A stretch of 63,564 nucleotides of DNA from Mesobacillus persicus (GCF_900109925.1 NZ_FOBW01000019.1:1-63564), one strand, 5' to 3'. Positions 6,046 to 16,052 are shown, numbered from the stretch's first letter. Translations and numbers: made by a program. The notes: generated by a model not told the origin, from the letters alone.

Positions 6046-7320
6046 GTGACAAAAGGGTTGTTAAAAAATAAAGGTTATATCATGTTAATGTTGGCTCAAG
6101 CAACTTCAAGTATCGGGGATTGGCTAAGCATTATTGCCATCATTACGCTTGTCGGATTAAAGTGGAATGCTTCGCCGATGGAGGTATCGCTGATTATCTT
6201 ATGTCTTGCCGTTCCAATGGCACTGTTTGGTCCTATTACGGGAACGCTTGCCGACCGGTTTAGCCGAAAGGCTCTAATGATTACTTCTGACCTCGTTCGT
6301 GCAAGCCTAATTCTTCTCCTAACAATAGCTGATACCATTTGGATGGTGTATATATGCCTGTTTATCATTGGTGTATTTTCTTCGTTCTTTATCCCCGCTA
6401 AGAATGGAAAATTAAAAGAATTGGTTCCTGAAAAGGATATGAAGAGTGCGATGGCAATCACCTCAATGATTGATTCAAGCACAAAAATCCTAGGTCCTTT
6501 ATTAAGCGGAGCTTTAGTTACTGCCTTTGGTGCACAAACGGTGTTTATCATTGATTCTTCCACCTTTCTCTTCTCAGCCCTATTAATCGCTTTCTTACCG
6601 AATGCAGTACACCCTGTAAAAATAGACTCTGACCAGGGTGAACAGATTAACGTTTCCTTTAAGGAAGAATTACTCGTTGGCTTTACGTTTATCAGATCAA
6701 ATGCATTTTTATTGGTAGGTATGTTCTTCCTAGGTTTCAGCCTTCTTATTCTCCAGCTTTCAGATTCACAAATCATCGTGTTGATAAGAGAACTAACGGC
6801 TGTTTCTCCAGATTTGTTTGGATACATTGTGACTGCCTCCGGGACTGGGATGTTACTTGCGGGATTTATTTTAGCAAAAAGAACAGAGTATAATGCATTC
6901 AATTCAATGCTAATTGGCGTTTGTGGAATTGGAGTAAGCTTTGGTATGATGGCTGTATTAACACATATTGATATGGCCAACGCAAGCATCTGGGGCCCTT
7001 TATTAGGATTTGCAGCAGGGTTTACCGCGACCTTCGTATTTGTTCCTTTTCAAACAGCGGTACAAATTGAAACTCCAGTTCATATGACTGGGAGAGTATT
7101 TGGTGTAATCAATAGTGTAACCACAACAGCAACCATAATAGGACCTTTATTGGGAGGATGGCTCGCTACGATCTTAGGGGTCGTTCCGACATTTATTATT
7201 ACAGCCTCACTCTTACTATCGGTCTCCTTCATTGGATTCCTAGCAAAAAACAAAATAAATCGGGGGAAGTTAAATGTCTCCAAAAGTCAGCAAGGAACAC
7301 CTGAAACAACGTCGAGCTAA
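6046..7320 (+). CDS. MFS transporter (probable drug efflux)
   Basis: 424-aa major facilitator superfamily protein with about 12 hydrophobic helices. The loop between helices 2 and 3 carries the MFS signature GTLADRFSRKALM, as in H+-antiport exporters of the MFS_3 (enterobactin/macrolide-exporter) type. The GTG start at 6046 follows AAGGGG; an upstream in-frame GTG at 6019 lies inside operator 2 and lacks an RBS. It overlaps the following TetR gene by 47 bp, so the two are co-transcribed. Overall it resembles the B. subtilis YfiS/YfiR pair. Substrate cannot be told. The pair is absent from the conserved gene order, suggesting local insertion or transfer. Confidence 0.88.
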   Translation: MTKGLLKNKGYIMLMLAQATSSIGDWLSIIAIITLVGLKWNASPMEVSLIILCLAVPMALFGPITGTLADRFSRKALMITSDLVRASLILLLTIADTIWMVYICLFIIGVFSSFFIPAKNGKLKELVPEKDMKSAMAITSMIDSSTKILGPLLSGALVTAFGAQTVFIIDSSTFLFSALLIAFLPNAVHPVKIDSDQGEQINVSFKEELLVGFTFIRSNAFLLVGMFFLGFSLLILQLSDSQIIVLIRELTAVSPDLFGYIVTASGTGMLLAGFILAKRTEYNAFNSMLIGVCGIGVSFGMMAVLTHIDMANASIWGPLLGFAAGFTATFVFVPFQTAVQIETPVHMTGRVFGVINSVTTTATIIGPLLGGWLATILGVVPTFIITASLLLSVSFIGFLAKNKINRGKLNVSKSQQGTPETTSS

Positions 7321-7894
7321 AATTTTAGAAGCCGCCAGAGCTGTTTTTATCGAACATGGATATGAAAGGGCAACAATGAAGCATGTGATGGACGCAGCCG
7401 GAGTTAGCAGAGGCGGCCTGTACCAGTATTTCTCTAATAAAGAGGAGCTTTATGAAGCCATATTAGAGGAAAGGTTATCAAGCGAGTATGCAAATATTCA
7501 GAACGTCCTTAATATGAGTGAGGGCTCTTACTGGAAGTTACTCTTAAAAAGCATATTTGGAGATGACATGGAGCCCAACGATGAAATGGATGAAATGGCA
7601 CCGAGTAATTTAGAATTCTTCATTACAGGCAGACTCGACGAACGACGGCGGAAATATGGTCAGGAGCGTTATCAGCTAGGTATTAAGGTATACCAAGATG
7701 TGATTAGAGCAGGCCAGGAAAGCGGAGAGTTTAGCAGCAAATATTCTAGCGATATCCTCGCCCGCTCCATTGTTGCTTTTATTGACGGCCTTGCCCTAGA
7801 GTATGCCATCCTACCAAACGAGGATGTTAAATTAAAAGAACAATCCAATATGTTTATTGAGTATTTGAGGATGGCATTAGGGGTGGAAGGGTAA
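7274..7894 (+). CDS. TetR/AcrR-family repressor
   Basis: 206-aa regulator. Residues ~12-58 form the TetR N-terminal helix-turn-helix: AKILEAARAVFIEHGYERATMKHVMDAAGVSRGGLYQYFSNKEEL, here seen as AAGVSRGGLYQYF. The C-terminal ligand domain is helical and acidic. N-terminal MSPKVSKEH resembles B. subtilis YfiR. The ATG follows GGGGGAAG and lies inside the MFS gene, so translation is probably coupled. It most likely binds the two CGACAC(N2)GTGTCG operators at 5973-6026, making a self-regulating inducible operon. Confidence 0.9.
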   Translation: MSPKVSKEHLKQRRAKILEAARAVFIEHGYERATMKHVMDAAGVSRGGLYQYFSNKEELYEAILEERLSSEYANIQNVLNMSEGSYWKLLLKSIFGDDMEPNDEMDEMAPSNLEFFITGRLDERRRKYGQERYQLGIKVYQDVIRAGQESGEFSSKYSSDILARSIVAFIDGLALEYAILPNEDVKLKEQSNMFIEYLRMALGVEG

Positions 7895-7914
7895 AATTTT
7901 CGAGATGTGGGCAT

Positions 7915-7937
7915 GGCGGAAAAATTCCCCTTATTTA
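7915..7937 (-). repeat. Isolated copy of the AATAAGNGGA hairpin motif
   Basis: Minus strand AAATAAGGGGAATTTTTCCG, the same pattern as the hairpins in the two large repeats (1600 and 62519 regions). It flanks the 52-bp array on its left. Confidence 0.6.
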
Positions 7938-7970
7938 CCTTACCCCAAAATGAGCTCTAATTGAACGGCT

Positions 7971-8222
7971 CAATGTGACCAAAATGCAAGTAAAACCAGA
8001 GAAACGGTCACATTGAAGGGCTTAATGTGCCTAAATGCAAATGAAATCAGAGAAACGGTCACATTGAAGGGCTCAATGTGACCAAAATGCAAGTAAAATC
8101 AGAGAAACGGTCACATTGAAGGGCTCAATGTGACCAAAACGCAAGTAAAATCAGAGAAACGGTCACATTGAAGGGCTCAATGTGACCAAAACGCAAATGA
8201 AATCAGAGAAACGGTCATATTG
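7971..8222. repeat. Five tandem 52-bp units, each an inverted repeat
   Basis: Units begin at 7971, 8023, 8074, 8126 and 8178 (spacing 52, 51, 52, 52). Each consists of left arm CAATGTGACC, a 25-nt middle (AAAATGCAAGTAAAATCAGA...), right arm GGTCACATTG, then a GAAGGGCT joint. Unit 2 has a degenerate left arm (TAATGTGCCT) and unit 5 one change in the right arm. The middle also varies (ATGCAAGTAAAA or ACGCAAATGAAA). No ORF crosses it. It sits between the TetR gene and the rpsI terminator. Confidence 0.92.
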
Positions 8223-8240
8223 AAGGGCTCATTCAGAATT

Positions 8241-8265
8241 TAACGGGAAAATTCCGCTTTTATTG
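8241..8265 (-). repeat. Second isolated AATAA(A)AGCGGA hairpin motif
   Basis: Minus strand AATAAAAGCGGAATTTTCCC, same family as the motif at 7915. It closes the 52-bp array on the right. The remaining 8266-8476 is AT-rich with no gene, promoter or repeat that I can support. Confidence 0.5.
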
Positions 8266-8476
8266 CTATAGCTGTTCTGAATGATGAAATGACTTCTTAT
8301 TAAAGGAATTAAGATAAGTTGTCATTTCAAAAAATCAAGCCAACTTATATTATTTTTTTGCAAATTTACTTATAACGTTCAAATTAGCTTTTTCGCAAGT
8401 TAATATCCTCATTAGCAACACGATAACAGCCTTTTACACTGGCAGATTATATATCCTAGCTCAACATTCCTAAACA

Positions 8477-8513
8477 CAAAAAAACTCCCAAACCAATAAT
8501 AGGTTTGAGAGTT
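8477..8513 (-). terminator. Terminator of rplM-rpsI
   Basis: Minus strand AACTCTCAAACC / GGTTTGGGAGTT stem with 7-nt loop and a following TTTTTTTG tract. Directly follows the rpsI stop codon. Confidence 0.9.
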
Positions 8514-8526
8514 TTGATAGCGAAAA

Positions 8527-8919
8527 TTAACGCTTTGAGAACTGAGGAGCACGACGCGCACCTTTAAGACCGTATTTCTTACGCTCTTTCATACGTGGGT
8601 CACGTGTTAATAGTCCTGCACTCTTAAGAGCTGGACGGAATTCAGGATCAGCTTGAAGCAATGCACGAGCAACGCCGTGACGGATTGCGCCAGCTTGACC
8701 AGTGTATCCTCCGCCATTAACGTTTACAAGGATGTCATAAGCACCAAGAGTTTCAGTTGCCACTAATGGCTGCTTTACAACCTCACGTAATGCTGCGAAT
8801 GGGATATAATCTTCAATTTCACGATTGTTTACGATGATTCTGCCGTCGCCAGGTACTAAACGAACACGTGCAACGGAGCTCTTACGACGACCTGTTCCGA
8901 TATATTGAACTTGTGCCAA
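8527..8919 (-). CDS. rpsI: 30S ribosomal protein S9
   Basis: 130 aa, the normal length. S9 sits in the 30S head and its C-terminal tail touches P-site tRNA. The conserved tail [17 protein letters not shown] is intact, as is the [15 protein letters not shown] start. Start is TTG with a good AGGAGG upstream. It follows rplM by 20 bp and the pair forms the usual L13-S9 operon. Confidence 0.97.
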   Translation of the reverse strand: MAQVQYIGTGRRKSSVARVRLVPGDGRIIVNNREIEDYIPFAALREVVKQPLVATETLGAYDILVNVNGGGYTGQAGAIRHGVARALLQADPEFRPALKSAGLLTRDPRMKERKKYGLKGARRAPQFSKR

Positions 8920-8939
8920 GTAAATAACCTCCTTAATAA

Positions 8940-9377
8940 TTATCCGCGAAGTTCGTAAACTTCAGGTTTTTGTGCTTGATTTTGATGCTCACTACCAGCA
9001 TATACATGAAGCTTCTTGAAGATTTGACGTCCAAGAGAGTTCTTTGGAAGCATTCCTTTGATTGCTAGCTCAAGCATTTTTTCAGGGTAGTTTGTGCGCA
9101 TTTCAAGAGCCGTTCTTTGCTTCAAACCACCTGGGTGCATTGTGTGACGGTAGTAAATCTTGTCGTTGATTTTATTACCAGTCAAATGAATCTTTGAAGC
9201 ATTGATGATGATTACATGATCACCAGTATCCACATGTGGAGTGAAAGTTGGTTTATGTTTACCGCGCAAGATGGCTGCAACTTCGCTTGCAAGACGACCA
9301 AGAGTTTGGCCTTCTGCATCTACTACATACCATTTACGCTCGATATTCTTGGCATTAGCCATAAATGTTGAACGCAT
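8940..9377 (-). CDS. rplM: 50S ribosomal protein L13
   Basis: 145 aa. Start [16 protein letters not shown] at 9377 is chosen over an upstream in-frame codon because AGGAGGG lies 7 nt before it and homologues start here. Conserved L13 core: [28 protein letters not shown] and the [18 protein letters not shown] segment. An early assembly protein of the 50S subunit. Preceded by its own promoter and leader. Confidence 0.97.
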   Translation of the reverse strand: MRSTFMANAKNIERKWYVVDAEGQTLGRLASEVAAILRGKHKPTFTPHVDTGDHVIIINASKIHLTGNKINDKIYYRHTMHPGGLKQRTALEMRTNYPEKMLELAIKGMLPKNSLGRQIFKKLHVYAGSEHQNQAQKPEVYELRG

Positions 9378-9488
9378 ATGAGTCCCTCCTAAATTATCCA
9401 TTAAAATCTTTTTTCATTTCGCAAGTCATTTGATATATTACAACACAGATAAGTTCCGGGGCTTACCAGTGGGTTTAAAAATATCATA
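9378..9488 (-). promoter_or_regulatory. rplM 5' leader, probable L13 autoregulatory element
   Basis: About 110 nt from the predicted start to the rplM codon. Minus strand has a compact GC-rich block AACCCACTGGTAAGCCCCGG in otherwise AT-rich DNA, the position where Firmicutes carry the L13 leader. I could not align it to the published consensus, so the assignment is by context. Confidence 0.45.
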
Positions 9489-9495
9489 CCTGAAT

Positions 9496-9524
9496 ATGAT
9501 ATAACTTTAGAGTCCTAATGTCAA
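9496..9524 (-). promoter_or_regulatory. Promoter of rplM-rpsI
   Basis: Minus strand TTGACA (9519-9524), 17-bp spacer, TATCAT (9496-9501). Separates the L13-S9 unit from truA upstream. Confidence 0.75.
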
Positions 9525-9561
9525 CACCAGGATTAGTTGTCATAGATTTTTTTATTACAAC

Positions 9562-10296
9562 TTAATAAAAAACTTCCCAAAGATATAAGCCATGACCAGG
9601 TGCAGTCTTACCAGCATATTTCCGATCCTTCTTTTCAAGAATCTCCTTAAATGTGCTCGGCTCTCGTTCTCCTCGTCCCGCTTCAAGAAGGGTACCAACA
9701 AGGATTCGGACCATATTATATAAAAATCCATTCCCAACAAAACGAATCACAAGCAGTCCGTTTTCATCAAGAAATTCAATCGTTTTGATTATTCTCACTT
9801 TATCTATTACCTCTGCCTTTGCCGAACAAAAACTTGTAAAATCATGGGTTCCCGTTAAATAGTTAGCGGCTTCTTCCATTAATCTAACATCAATTGGATA
9901 AGAATATTGATAGGCATAATGGCGCAGAAAGGGGTCACGTTGCTTTGATAGTTGAATCATATAACGGTACTCTTTACCAATTGCATCGTACCGAGCATGA
10001 AACTCTGGATCCATTTCCTCAGCTGAAAGAATCACAATATCTTCTGGTAAGCTTGTATTAATTGCAATGGGCCACCTAGTCACTGGGAGATTCAAGGGCG
10101 TATCAAAATGGATCACCTGACCTTTTGCATGAACACCAGCGTCAGTTCTTCCAGACCCATGGATTTTTATCCTTTGACCCTTGTGAATTTTGGCAAGTGC
10201 CGCCTCGATCTCCCCTTGGACGGTTCGTTTTTGGGGTTGGACTTGATAACCTGCAAATCCTGTTCCATCGTAAGAAACTGTGCATTTCAATCGCAT
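9562..10296 (-). CDS. truA: tRNA pseudouridine(38-40) synthase TruA
   Basis: 244 aa. TruA converts U38, U39 and U40 of the tRNA anticodon stem to pseudouridine. Start MRLKCTVSYDGTGFAGYQ at 10296 has AGAGG 8 nt upstream; the longer in-frame start at 10326 would run into ecfT. The catalytic Asp lies in GSGRTDAGVHAKGQVIHF (about residue 53), and the C-terminal PGHGLYLWEV motif is present. It follows ecfT by 13 bp and is probably co-transcribed with the ECF genes. Confidence 0.96.
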   Translation of the reverse strand: MRLKCTVSYDGTGFAGYQVQPQKRTVQGEIEAALAKIHKGQRIKIHGSGRTDAGVHAKGQVIHFDTPLNLPVTRWPIAINTSLPEDIVILSAEEMDPEFHARYDAIGKEYRYMIQLSKQRDPFLRHYAYQYSYPIDVRLMEEAANYLTGTHDFTSFCSAKAEVIDKVRIIKTIEFLDENGLLVIRFVGNGFLYNMVRILVGTLLEAGRGEREPSTFKEILEKKDRKYAGKTAPGHGLYLWEVFY

Positions 10297-10309
10297 AATG
10301 AAAACCTCT

Positions 10310-11107
10310 TCATCCTCTAAATACAACCAGCAAAGCTGTTACAGCCATTAAAAATAAAAGCATTCCTGTATCAACCTTGGACCAGGACAGCTGCCGATAC
10401 TTTGTCCGACCTTCACCACCTCGATAGCCACGAGCTTCCATGGCCACAGCAAGCTCTTCAGCGCGTTTAAAGGAGCTAATAAATAAAGGGATCAATAATG
10501 GGACAATTGCCTTTAGACGTTCCTTAATCGGGCCGCTCGAATATTCAACGCCCCTTGCCGTCTGAGCCTTCATAATTTTATCTGTTTCCTGCATTAAGGT
10601 TGGAATAAACCGAAGCGCAATCGACATCATTAGAGCAAGCTCATGTACGGGAAACTTCACTTTTTTCAATGGTCCTAGCAGTCTTTCAAGACCATCGGTA
10701 ATTTCTATAGGGGTCGTTGTCAAGGTTAGCAACGACGTAATTAAAATTAACAGAAAGAACCTTAACGATATAAAAATACCTTGTCTAAGTCCCTCTTCAT
10801 AAATTTTAAACAAACCTAAATCAAGAATGACCTCCCCTTCCTTTGTTAAAAACAAGTGAAGGAAAAAGGTAAATATGACTAGCCAGAGTACTGGCTTTAA
10901 TCCCCCTATTAAAAACCTAGCTGGGATCTTTGAAAAGCCAGCCATCACTAGAGTATAAATAACTAATATTGCATAAGTCCAGCTATTGTTGGCTAAAAAT
11001 ATCACACAAACAAATAGAAACACAAGAATTAATTTTGATCGTGGGTCCATACGATGAAGCATGGAATCTGCGGGTACATACCGACCTATAATCATTTTCT
11101 CCATCAT
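10310..11107 (-). CDS. ecfT: ECF transporter transmembrane component EcfT
   Basis: 265-aa integral membrane scaffold that couples the EcfA1/EcfA2 ATPases to interchangeable vitamin-binding S components. About six hydrophobic segments; the two Ala-Arg-Gly coupling motifs appear as QTARGVEYSSG and EARGYRGGEG, which contact the ATPase grooves. N-terminus [25 protein letters not shown] is typical. It overlaps ecfA2 by 4 bp (ATGA), so translation is coupled. No S component is encoded nearby, consistent with a shared group II module. Confidence 0.95.
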   Translation of the reverse strand: MMEKMIIGRYVPADSMLHRMDPRSKLILVFLFVCVIFLANNSWTYAILVIYTLVMAGFSKIPARFLIGGLKPVLWLVIFTFFLHLFLTKEGEVILDLGLFKIYEEGLRQGIFISLRFFLLILITSLLTLTTTPIEITDGLERLLGPLKKVKFPVHELALMMSIALRFIPTLMQETDKIMKAQTARGVEYSSGPIKERLKAIVPLLIPLFISSFKRAEELAVAMEARGYRGGEGRTKYRQLSWSKVDTGMLLFLMAVTALLVVFRG

Positions 11108-11973
11108 TGTGGTTTCCTCCCTTTTAGGAAAGTAGCCACAAGTTGAGTTAGCTCATCGGCCGTTAAACAGATACTATCAAATTTCGTCTCAAAAACCTTC
11201 TCTAGTTTCATTTGAAAACGAACAACATCCGGGACATCTAAACCATGGGAAATCAATTCTTCCGGTGAAGAAAAAATCTCCAAAGGAGTACCTATTTTTA
11301 AAACTGTTCCTTTATGCATAATAATAATCTTATCAGCATACCTTGCTGCATCCTCCATACTGTGAGTGACAAGTACCGTGGCTAGTCCTCGTTCTTTATG
11401 AAGACTATAAAATAAGTCCATAATTTCTTTACGACCACGTGGATCCAGCCCTGCCGTTGGTTCGTCAAGGACAATACACTCCGGTTCCATCGCTAATACA
11501 CCTGCGATAGCTACACGTCGCATTTGACCACCAGATAAGTCAAATGGTGATTTTTCCAGAATATTATCTGGCAAACCAACCTGTTTAACTGCTTCCTTTG
11601 CCCGCCTCTTTGCTTCTGCCTCTGAGACACCAAAGTTCATCGGACCAAAACAAATATCCTTCTCAACCGTTTCTTCAAAAAGCTGATGCTCAGGAAATTG
11701 AAAGACAATTCCAACCTTTTCGCGAATCCCTTTTAGGTTTTTTTCCTTCCGACCTGCCTTTATCTCTCTATTACCTATCAGAACGGTGCCTTTGGTCGGT
11801 TTTAATAAGGCGTTAAGATGTTGAAGGACTGTTGATTTACCAGAGCCTGTGTGACCAATAATGGCCGTATAGGATCCTGATGGGATATCTATCGATACAT
11901 CTTGAATGGCTAAGCGCTCAAATGGAGTGTCGGCTGAATAGCGGTATTCTACATTTTTAAGTGAGATGTCCAT
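11104..11973 (-). CDS. ecfA2: ECF transporter ATPase EcfA2
   Basis: 289-aa ABC ATPase. Walker [10 protein letters not shown] (~residues 40-48), Q-loop [12 protein letters not shown], signature LSGGQMRR, Walker [14 protein letters not shown]-loop LVTHSMED. The C-terminal extension (~residues 230-289) is typical of ECF ATPases. Works as a heterodimer with EcfA1 to drive vitamin uptake. Overlaps ecfA1 by 25 bp and ecfT by 4 bp. Confidence 0.95.
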   Translation of the reverse strand: MDISLKNVEYRYSADTPFERLAIQDVSIDIPSGSYTAIIGHTGSGKSTVLQHLNALLKPTKGTVLIGNREIKAGRKEKNLKGIREKVGIVFQFPEHQLFEETVEKDICFGPMNFGVSEAEAKRRAKEAVKQVGLPDNILEKSPFDLSGGQMRRVAIAGVLAMEPECIVLDEPTAGLDPRGRKEIMDLFYSLHKERGLATVLVTHSMEDAARYADKIIIMHKGTVLKIGTPLEIFSSPEELISHGLDVPDVVRFQMKLEKVFETKFDSICLTADELTQLVATFLKGRKPQ

Positions 11974-12788
11974 AATTCTGCCACCAACTCTTCTTCTGTT
12001 AAGTAATGCCTATCTAAGTTGATTCCCTTATGTTTAAGCATTTTACTAATTTTAACTGGGAAGGGAATATCAAGACCAAGCCCCACAAGTTCTTCATCCA
12101 TTTGGAAAATTTCTACTGGAGTCCCTTCTCGATAAACTTCCCCTTGATTCATTACAATAATCCGATCAGCTTTTGCTGCCTCTTCGAGATCATGGGTGAT
12201 TGAAATTACTGTAATATTCTCCTGTTGTTGTAACTTCATGATGGTTTCAATGACTTCCCCTCTACCTCTAGGGTCAAGCATCGAAGTAGCTTCATCAAGG
12301 ATAATGATTGAAGGCCTTAGGGCTAGTACTCCAGCTATAGCTACTCTTTGTTTTTGTCCCCCTGACAGTTGGTGTGGCTCTTGATCTAGAAAAGATTCCA
12401 TATTTACCTTTTTCAATGAATCAACCACTCGCTCAGCCATAATATCCACCGATACGCCACTGTTTTCAAGACCAAAAGCCACATCATCCTGGACGGTTGT
12501 ACCAACAAACTGATTATCAGGATTTTGAAAAACCATTCCAATATGTTTCCGTATATCCCAAATCGTATCTTCACCAAGCGATATACCCGCTACTGTTATA
12601 GAACCCTCTTTAGGAAATTGGAGCCCATTTAATAATCTAGCCAACGTTGATTTTCCGGAACCATTATGTCCGACAATCGCTAGCCATTCCCCTTCATAAA
12701 CTTTCAAATTAATCTTGTTTAAAGCCAGGGACTCTTGCGAATCATATTGAAAGCTTATATCTTCTAAAACTACAAAAGGCAATTCCAT
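11949..12788 (-). CDS. ecfA1: ECF transporter ATPase EcfA1
   Basis: 279-aa ABC ATPase. Walker [11 protein letters not shown]-loop [12 protein letters not shown], signature LSGGQKQR, Walker [14 protein letters not shown]-loop SITHDLEEA. The ATG is preceded by GGGGAGGAAAGGT. First gene of ecfA1-ecfA2-ecfT-truA, lying ~395 bp after rplQ with a terminator and a structured element between. Confidence 0.95.
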   Translation of the reverse strand: MELPFVVLEDISFQYDSQESLALNKINLKVYEGEWLAIVGHNGSGKSTLARLLNGLQFPKEGSITVAGISLGEDTIWDIRKHIGMVFQNPDNQFVGTTVQDDVAFGLENSGVSVDIMAERVVDSLKKVNMESFLDQEPHQLSGGQKQRVAIAGVLALRPSIIILDEATSMLDPRGRGEVIETIMKLQQQENITVISITHDLEEAAKADRIIVMNQGEVYREGTPVEIFQMDEELVGLGLDIPFPVKISKMLKHKGINLDRHYLTEEELVAELWTSHLKM

Positions 12789-12883
12789 ACCTTTCCTCCC
12801 CTTAACTCAGCTAATCTTTACTTTATCTATTAAAACCTTATCATAAGTCACAATATACCCATAAAGAATATTCCTTTATATAC

Positions 12884-12962
12884 AAAAAAAGCCTGCACCT
12901 CGTCCCAGCGGAAAGATTATCCGCAAATACATAACATCCTTAATGGACGGGGAGGAGGTGCA
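12884..12962 (-). terminator. Nested three-helix terminator or RNA element before ecfA1
   Basis: Minus strand has three nested or adjacent helices: TGCACCTC / GAGGTGCA (12955-12962 with 12894-12901), CGTCC / GGACG (945-949 with 901-905 of 12xxx) and GCGGA / TCCGC (12920-12924 with 12908-12912). The outer helix continues into GGC and TTTTTTT (12884-12890). It is far more elaborate than a plain terminator and lies ~95 nt before ecfA1. Upstream, a small CTAGCT / AGCTAG hairpin occurs near 12998-13016. No convincing promoter for ecfA1 was found. Confidence 0.65.
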
Positions 12963-13117
12963 TGAGCTAGACGAGTCATACAAGAAAAACGATGCTAGCT
13001 ATATATCAGCTAGAATGATACCTTTACACTAAATCAGTGATTCGCTTTTCCCTTTTTAGGTATGCTCATCGTAACGCTCGATTTGGCTTGTTCGGTCTAT
13101 TAAAATTGAATATCTAA

Positions 13118-13162
13118 TAAAAAAAGGGGATGAAACAAGTTTGTTTAAACTGTCCATCGCCC
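13118..13162 (-). terminator. Terminator after rplQ
   Basis: Minus strand GGGCGATG ... CATCCCC stem with one bulged C (13126-13132 with 13155-13162) and an 8-T tract. It ends the S10-spc-alpha transcript. Confidence 0.75.
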
Positions 13163-13183
13163 TTGTTGTGAGAGTTTAAATTA

Positions 13184-13570
<387 letters not shown>

Positions 13571-13625
13571 TCAGTAGAAGTATTTTAAGAGGTGACAGTA
13601 AAATGCCTAGTTAATCTCAAGTTAA

Positions 13626-14570
13626 CTAGTCATCTTTACGTAAGCCTAAGCCTAGTTCCTCTAGTTTTGCTTTTACTTCTTCTAATGATTTTCTTCCTAA
13701 GTTACGAACCTTCATCATATCCTCTTCAGTCTTGTGAGCAAGTTCTTGAACAGTATTAATTCCAGCACGCTTTAGGCAGTTATATGAACGAACAGAAAGG
13801 TCAAGTTCTTCGATAGTCATTTCTAGAACCTTTTCCTTTTGATCCTCTTCTTTTTCAACCATGATTTCTGCATTTTGTGCCTCATCGGTAAGACCGACAA
13901 ACAGGTTTAAATGCTCATTCAGGATTTTGGCCCCAAGTGCTACTGCTTCCTTAGGTCCGTTGCTTCCATCTGTCCATACGTCAAATGTCAGCTTATCAAA
14001 GTTAGTCATCTGTCCCACGCGTGTATTCTCTACTTGATAGGTAACACGTGAAACCGGAGTATAGATGGAATCGATTGGGATAACCCCGATCGGTTGGTCT
14101 TCTCGTTTGTTTTGATCAGCAGGCGTGTACCCACGGCCTCTTCTAGCAGTTAGACGCATCCGTAATGAACCTTTGCTTGAAAGAGTTGCAATATGAAGGT
14201 CTGGATTCAGAATCTCTACATCGCTATCGTGTGTAATATTCCCAGCACTTACAGCTCCCTCACCCTGCATATCAATTTCGAGTGTTTTCTCATCATCAGA
14301 GTAGATCTTCAATGCTAGTTTCTTGACATTAAGAATGATAGAAGTAACATCTTCTACAACACCCTCAACAGTAGAAAACTCATGAAGTACTCCATCGATT
14401 TGAATGGAAGTAACAGCGGCACCTGGGAGTGAGGATAATAGGATACGACGTAAGGAGTTACCCAAAGTTGTACCATATCCACGCTCAAGCGGTTCTACGA
14501 CAAACTTGCCGTATTTGGCATCATCGCTGATCTCAACCGTTTCGATTTTTGGTTTTTCTATTTCGATCAT
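13626..14570 (-). CDS. rpoA: DNA-directed RNA polymerase subunit alpha
   Basis: 314 aa, the Bacillus length. The N-terminal domain (to ~230) dimerises and nucleates RNAP assembly ([30 protein letters not shown]); an acidic linker leads to the C-terminal domain (from ~245) with helix-hairpin-helix segments contacting UP elements and regulators. The ATG at 14570 follows GGAGGG; a TTG just upstream is less likely. It has its own promoter candidate within the rpsK-rpoA gap. Confidence 0.98.
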   Translation of the reverse strand: MIEIEKPKIETVEISDDAKYGKFVVEPLERGYGTTLGNSLRRILLSSLPGAAVTSIQIDGVLHEFSTVEGVVEDVTSIILNVKKLALKIYSDDEKTLEIDMQGEGAVSAGNITHDSDVEILNPDLHIATLSSKGSLRMRLTARRGRGYTPADQNKREDQPIGVIPIDSIYTPVSRVTYQVENTRVGQMTNFDKLTFDVWTDGSNGPKEAVALGAKILNEHLNLFVGLTDEAQNAEIMVEKEEDQKEKVLEMTIEELDLSVRSYNCLKRAGINTVQELAHKTEEDMMKVRNLGRKSLEEVKAKLEELGLGLRKDD

Positions 14571-14689
14571 CAAATATACCCTCCTTCAAAACGTCGAAAC
14601 CCCGGTAGGTTTTCCTAACCGAAAGTCCCCATGTATACGTTCCCGTATGTGCACAACAACTGGACTAATGATCTGCACGAATATTTTGT

Positions 14690-14718
14690 ATCATATCCCA
14701 TTATTGACACAGATACAA
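14690..14718 (-). promoter_or_regulatory. Internal promoter before rpoA
   Basis: Minus strand TTGTAT (14713-14718), 17-bp spacer, TATGAT (14690-14695), giving a ~110-nt rpoA leader. The leader holds a CGGTTAGG / CCTACCG hairpin (14596-14625 region) enclosed by CGAAAC-like arms. It would let rpoA-rplQ be transcribed apart from the upstream ribosomal genes. Confidence 0.5.
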
Positions 14719-14734
14719 ATTCTATACAGAAAAA

Positions 14735-15124
<390 letters not shown>

Positions 15125-15148
15125 TTAACTGTTGACCTCCTTTACAAA

Positions 15149-15514
15149 TTATTTTTTCTTATTAGCTACAGTCTTACGAGGACCTTTACGAGTACGTGCG
15201 TTGTTCTTCGTGTTCTGACCACGAACAGGAAGTCCACGACGATGACGTAATCCGCGGAATGAACCAATTTCCATTAAACGTTTGATGTTTAGGGAAACTT
15301 CACGACGAAGGTCACCTTCAACCTTTAATCTATCAACGATTTCACGAATCTTATTTAGCTCGTCTTCAGTTAAATCACGAACACGAGTATCTACTGATAC
15401 ACCAGCTTCAGAAAGAATCTTTTCAGCAGTTGGTCTACCAATTCCAAAAATGTAAGTTAAAGAAATTACTACACGCTTTTCACGTGGAATATCTACACCA
15501 GCAATACGTGCCAC
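15149..15514 (-). CDS. rpsM: 30S ribosomal protein S13
   Basis: 121 aa. [26 protein letters not shown] and the [22 protein letters not shown] tail are diagnostic. S13 forms bridges between the 30S head and the 50S subunit and touches P-site tRNA through its tail. GTG start with AGGAGGTG upstream. Confidence 0.98.
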   Translation of the reverse strand: MARIAGVDIPREKRVVISLTYIFGIGRPTAEKILSEAGVSVDTRVRDLTEDELNKIREIVDRLKVEGDLRREVSLNIKRLMEIGSFRGLRHRRGLPVRGQNTKNNARTRKGPRKTVANKKK

Positions 15515-15534
15515 TTATGTGCACCTCCTTAGGA

Positions 15535-15902
<368 letters not shown>

Positions 15903-15963
15903 TGAACTTTATCTCCCTTCTCGTCAAATGTGGTTTACAAACAGGGCTTTCGTCAACCTTCTG

Positions 15964-15972
15964 ATTATAACA
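15964..15972 (-). promoter_or_regulatory. Extended -10 promoter before infA
   Basis: Minus strand TGTTATAAT: a perfect TATAAT with the TGn extension. No good -35 box 17 bp upstream. Lies 62 bp before infA in the map-infA gap. Confidence 0.4.
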
Positions 15973-16052
15973 CATTGGATTGTATCCGTCTGCTAATATG
16001 ATGCTAGCAAATGAAGATCGCTTCTTTGAGATTTGACAGCACATCTTTTTAT

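Noticed and set aside
6096-6989. 297-codon ORF on the minus strand opposite the MFS gene
   Set aside because: Fully antisense to a clear transporter gene; composition and lack of RBS mark it as a shadow frame.
7971-8222. CRISPR array
   Set aside because: The whole 52-bp unit repeats, including the part that would be spacer, and no cas genes are near. It is a simple tandem repeat of hairpins.
9525-9561. Terminator after truA
   Set aside because: Only a weak CTAAT/ATTAG pairing with a long loop was found; not strong enough to call.
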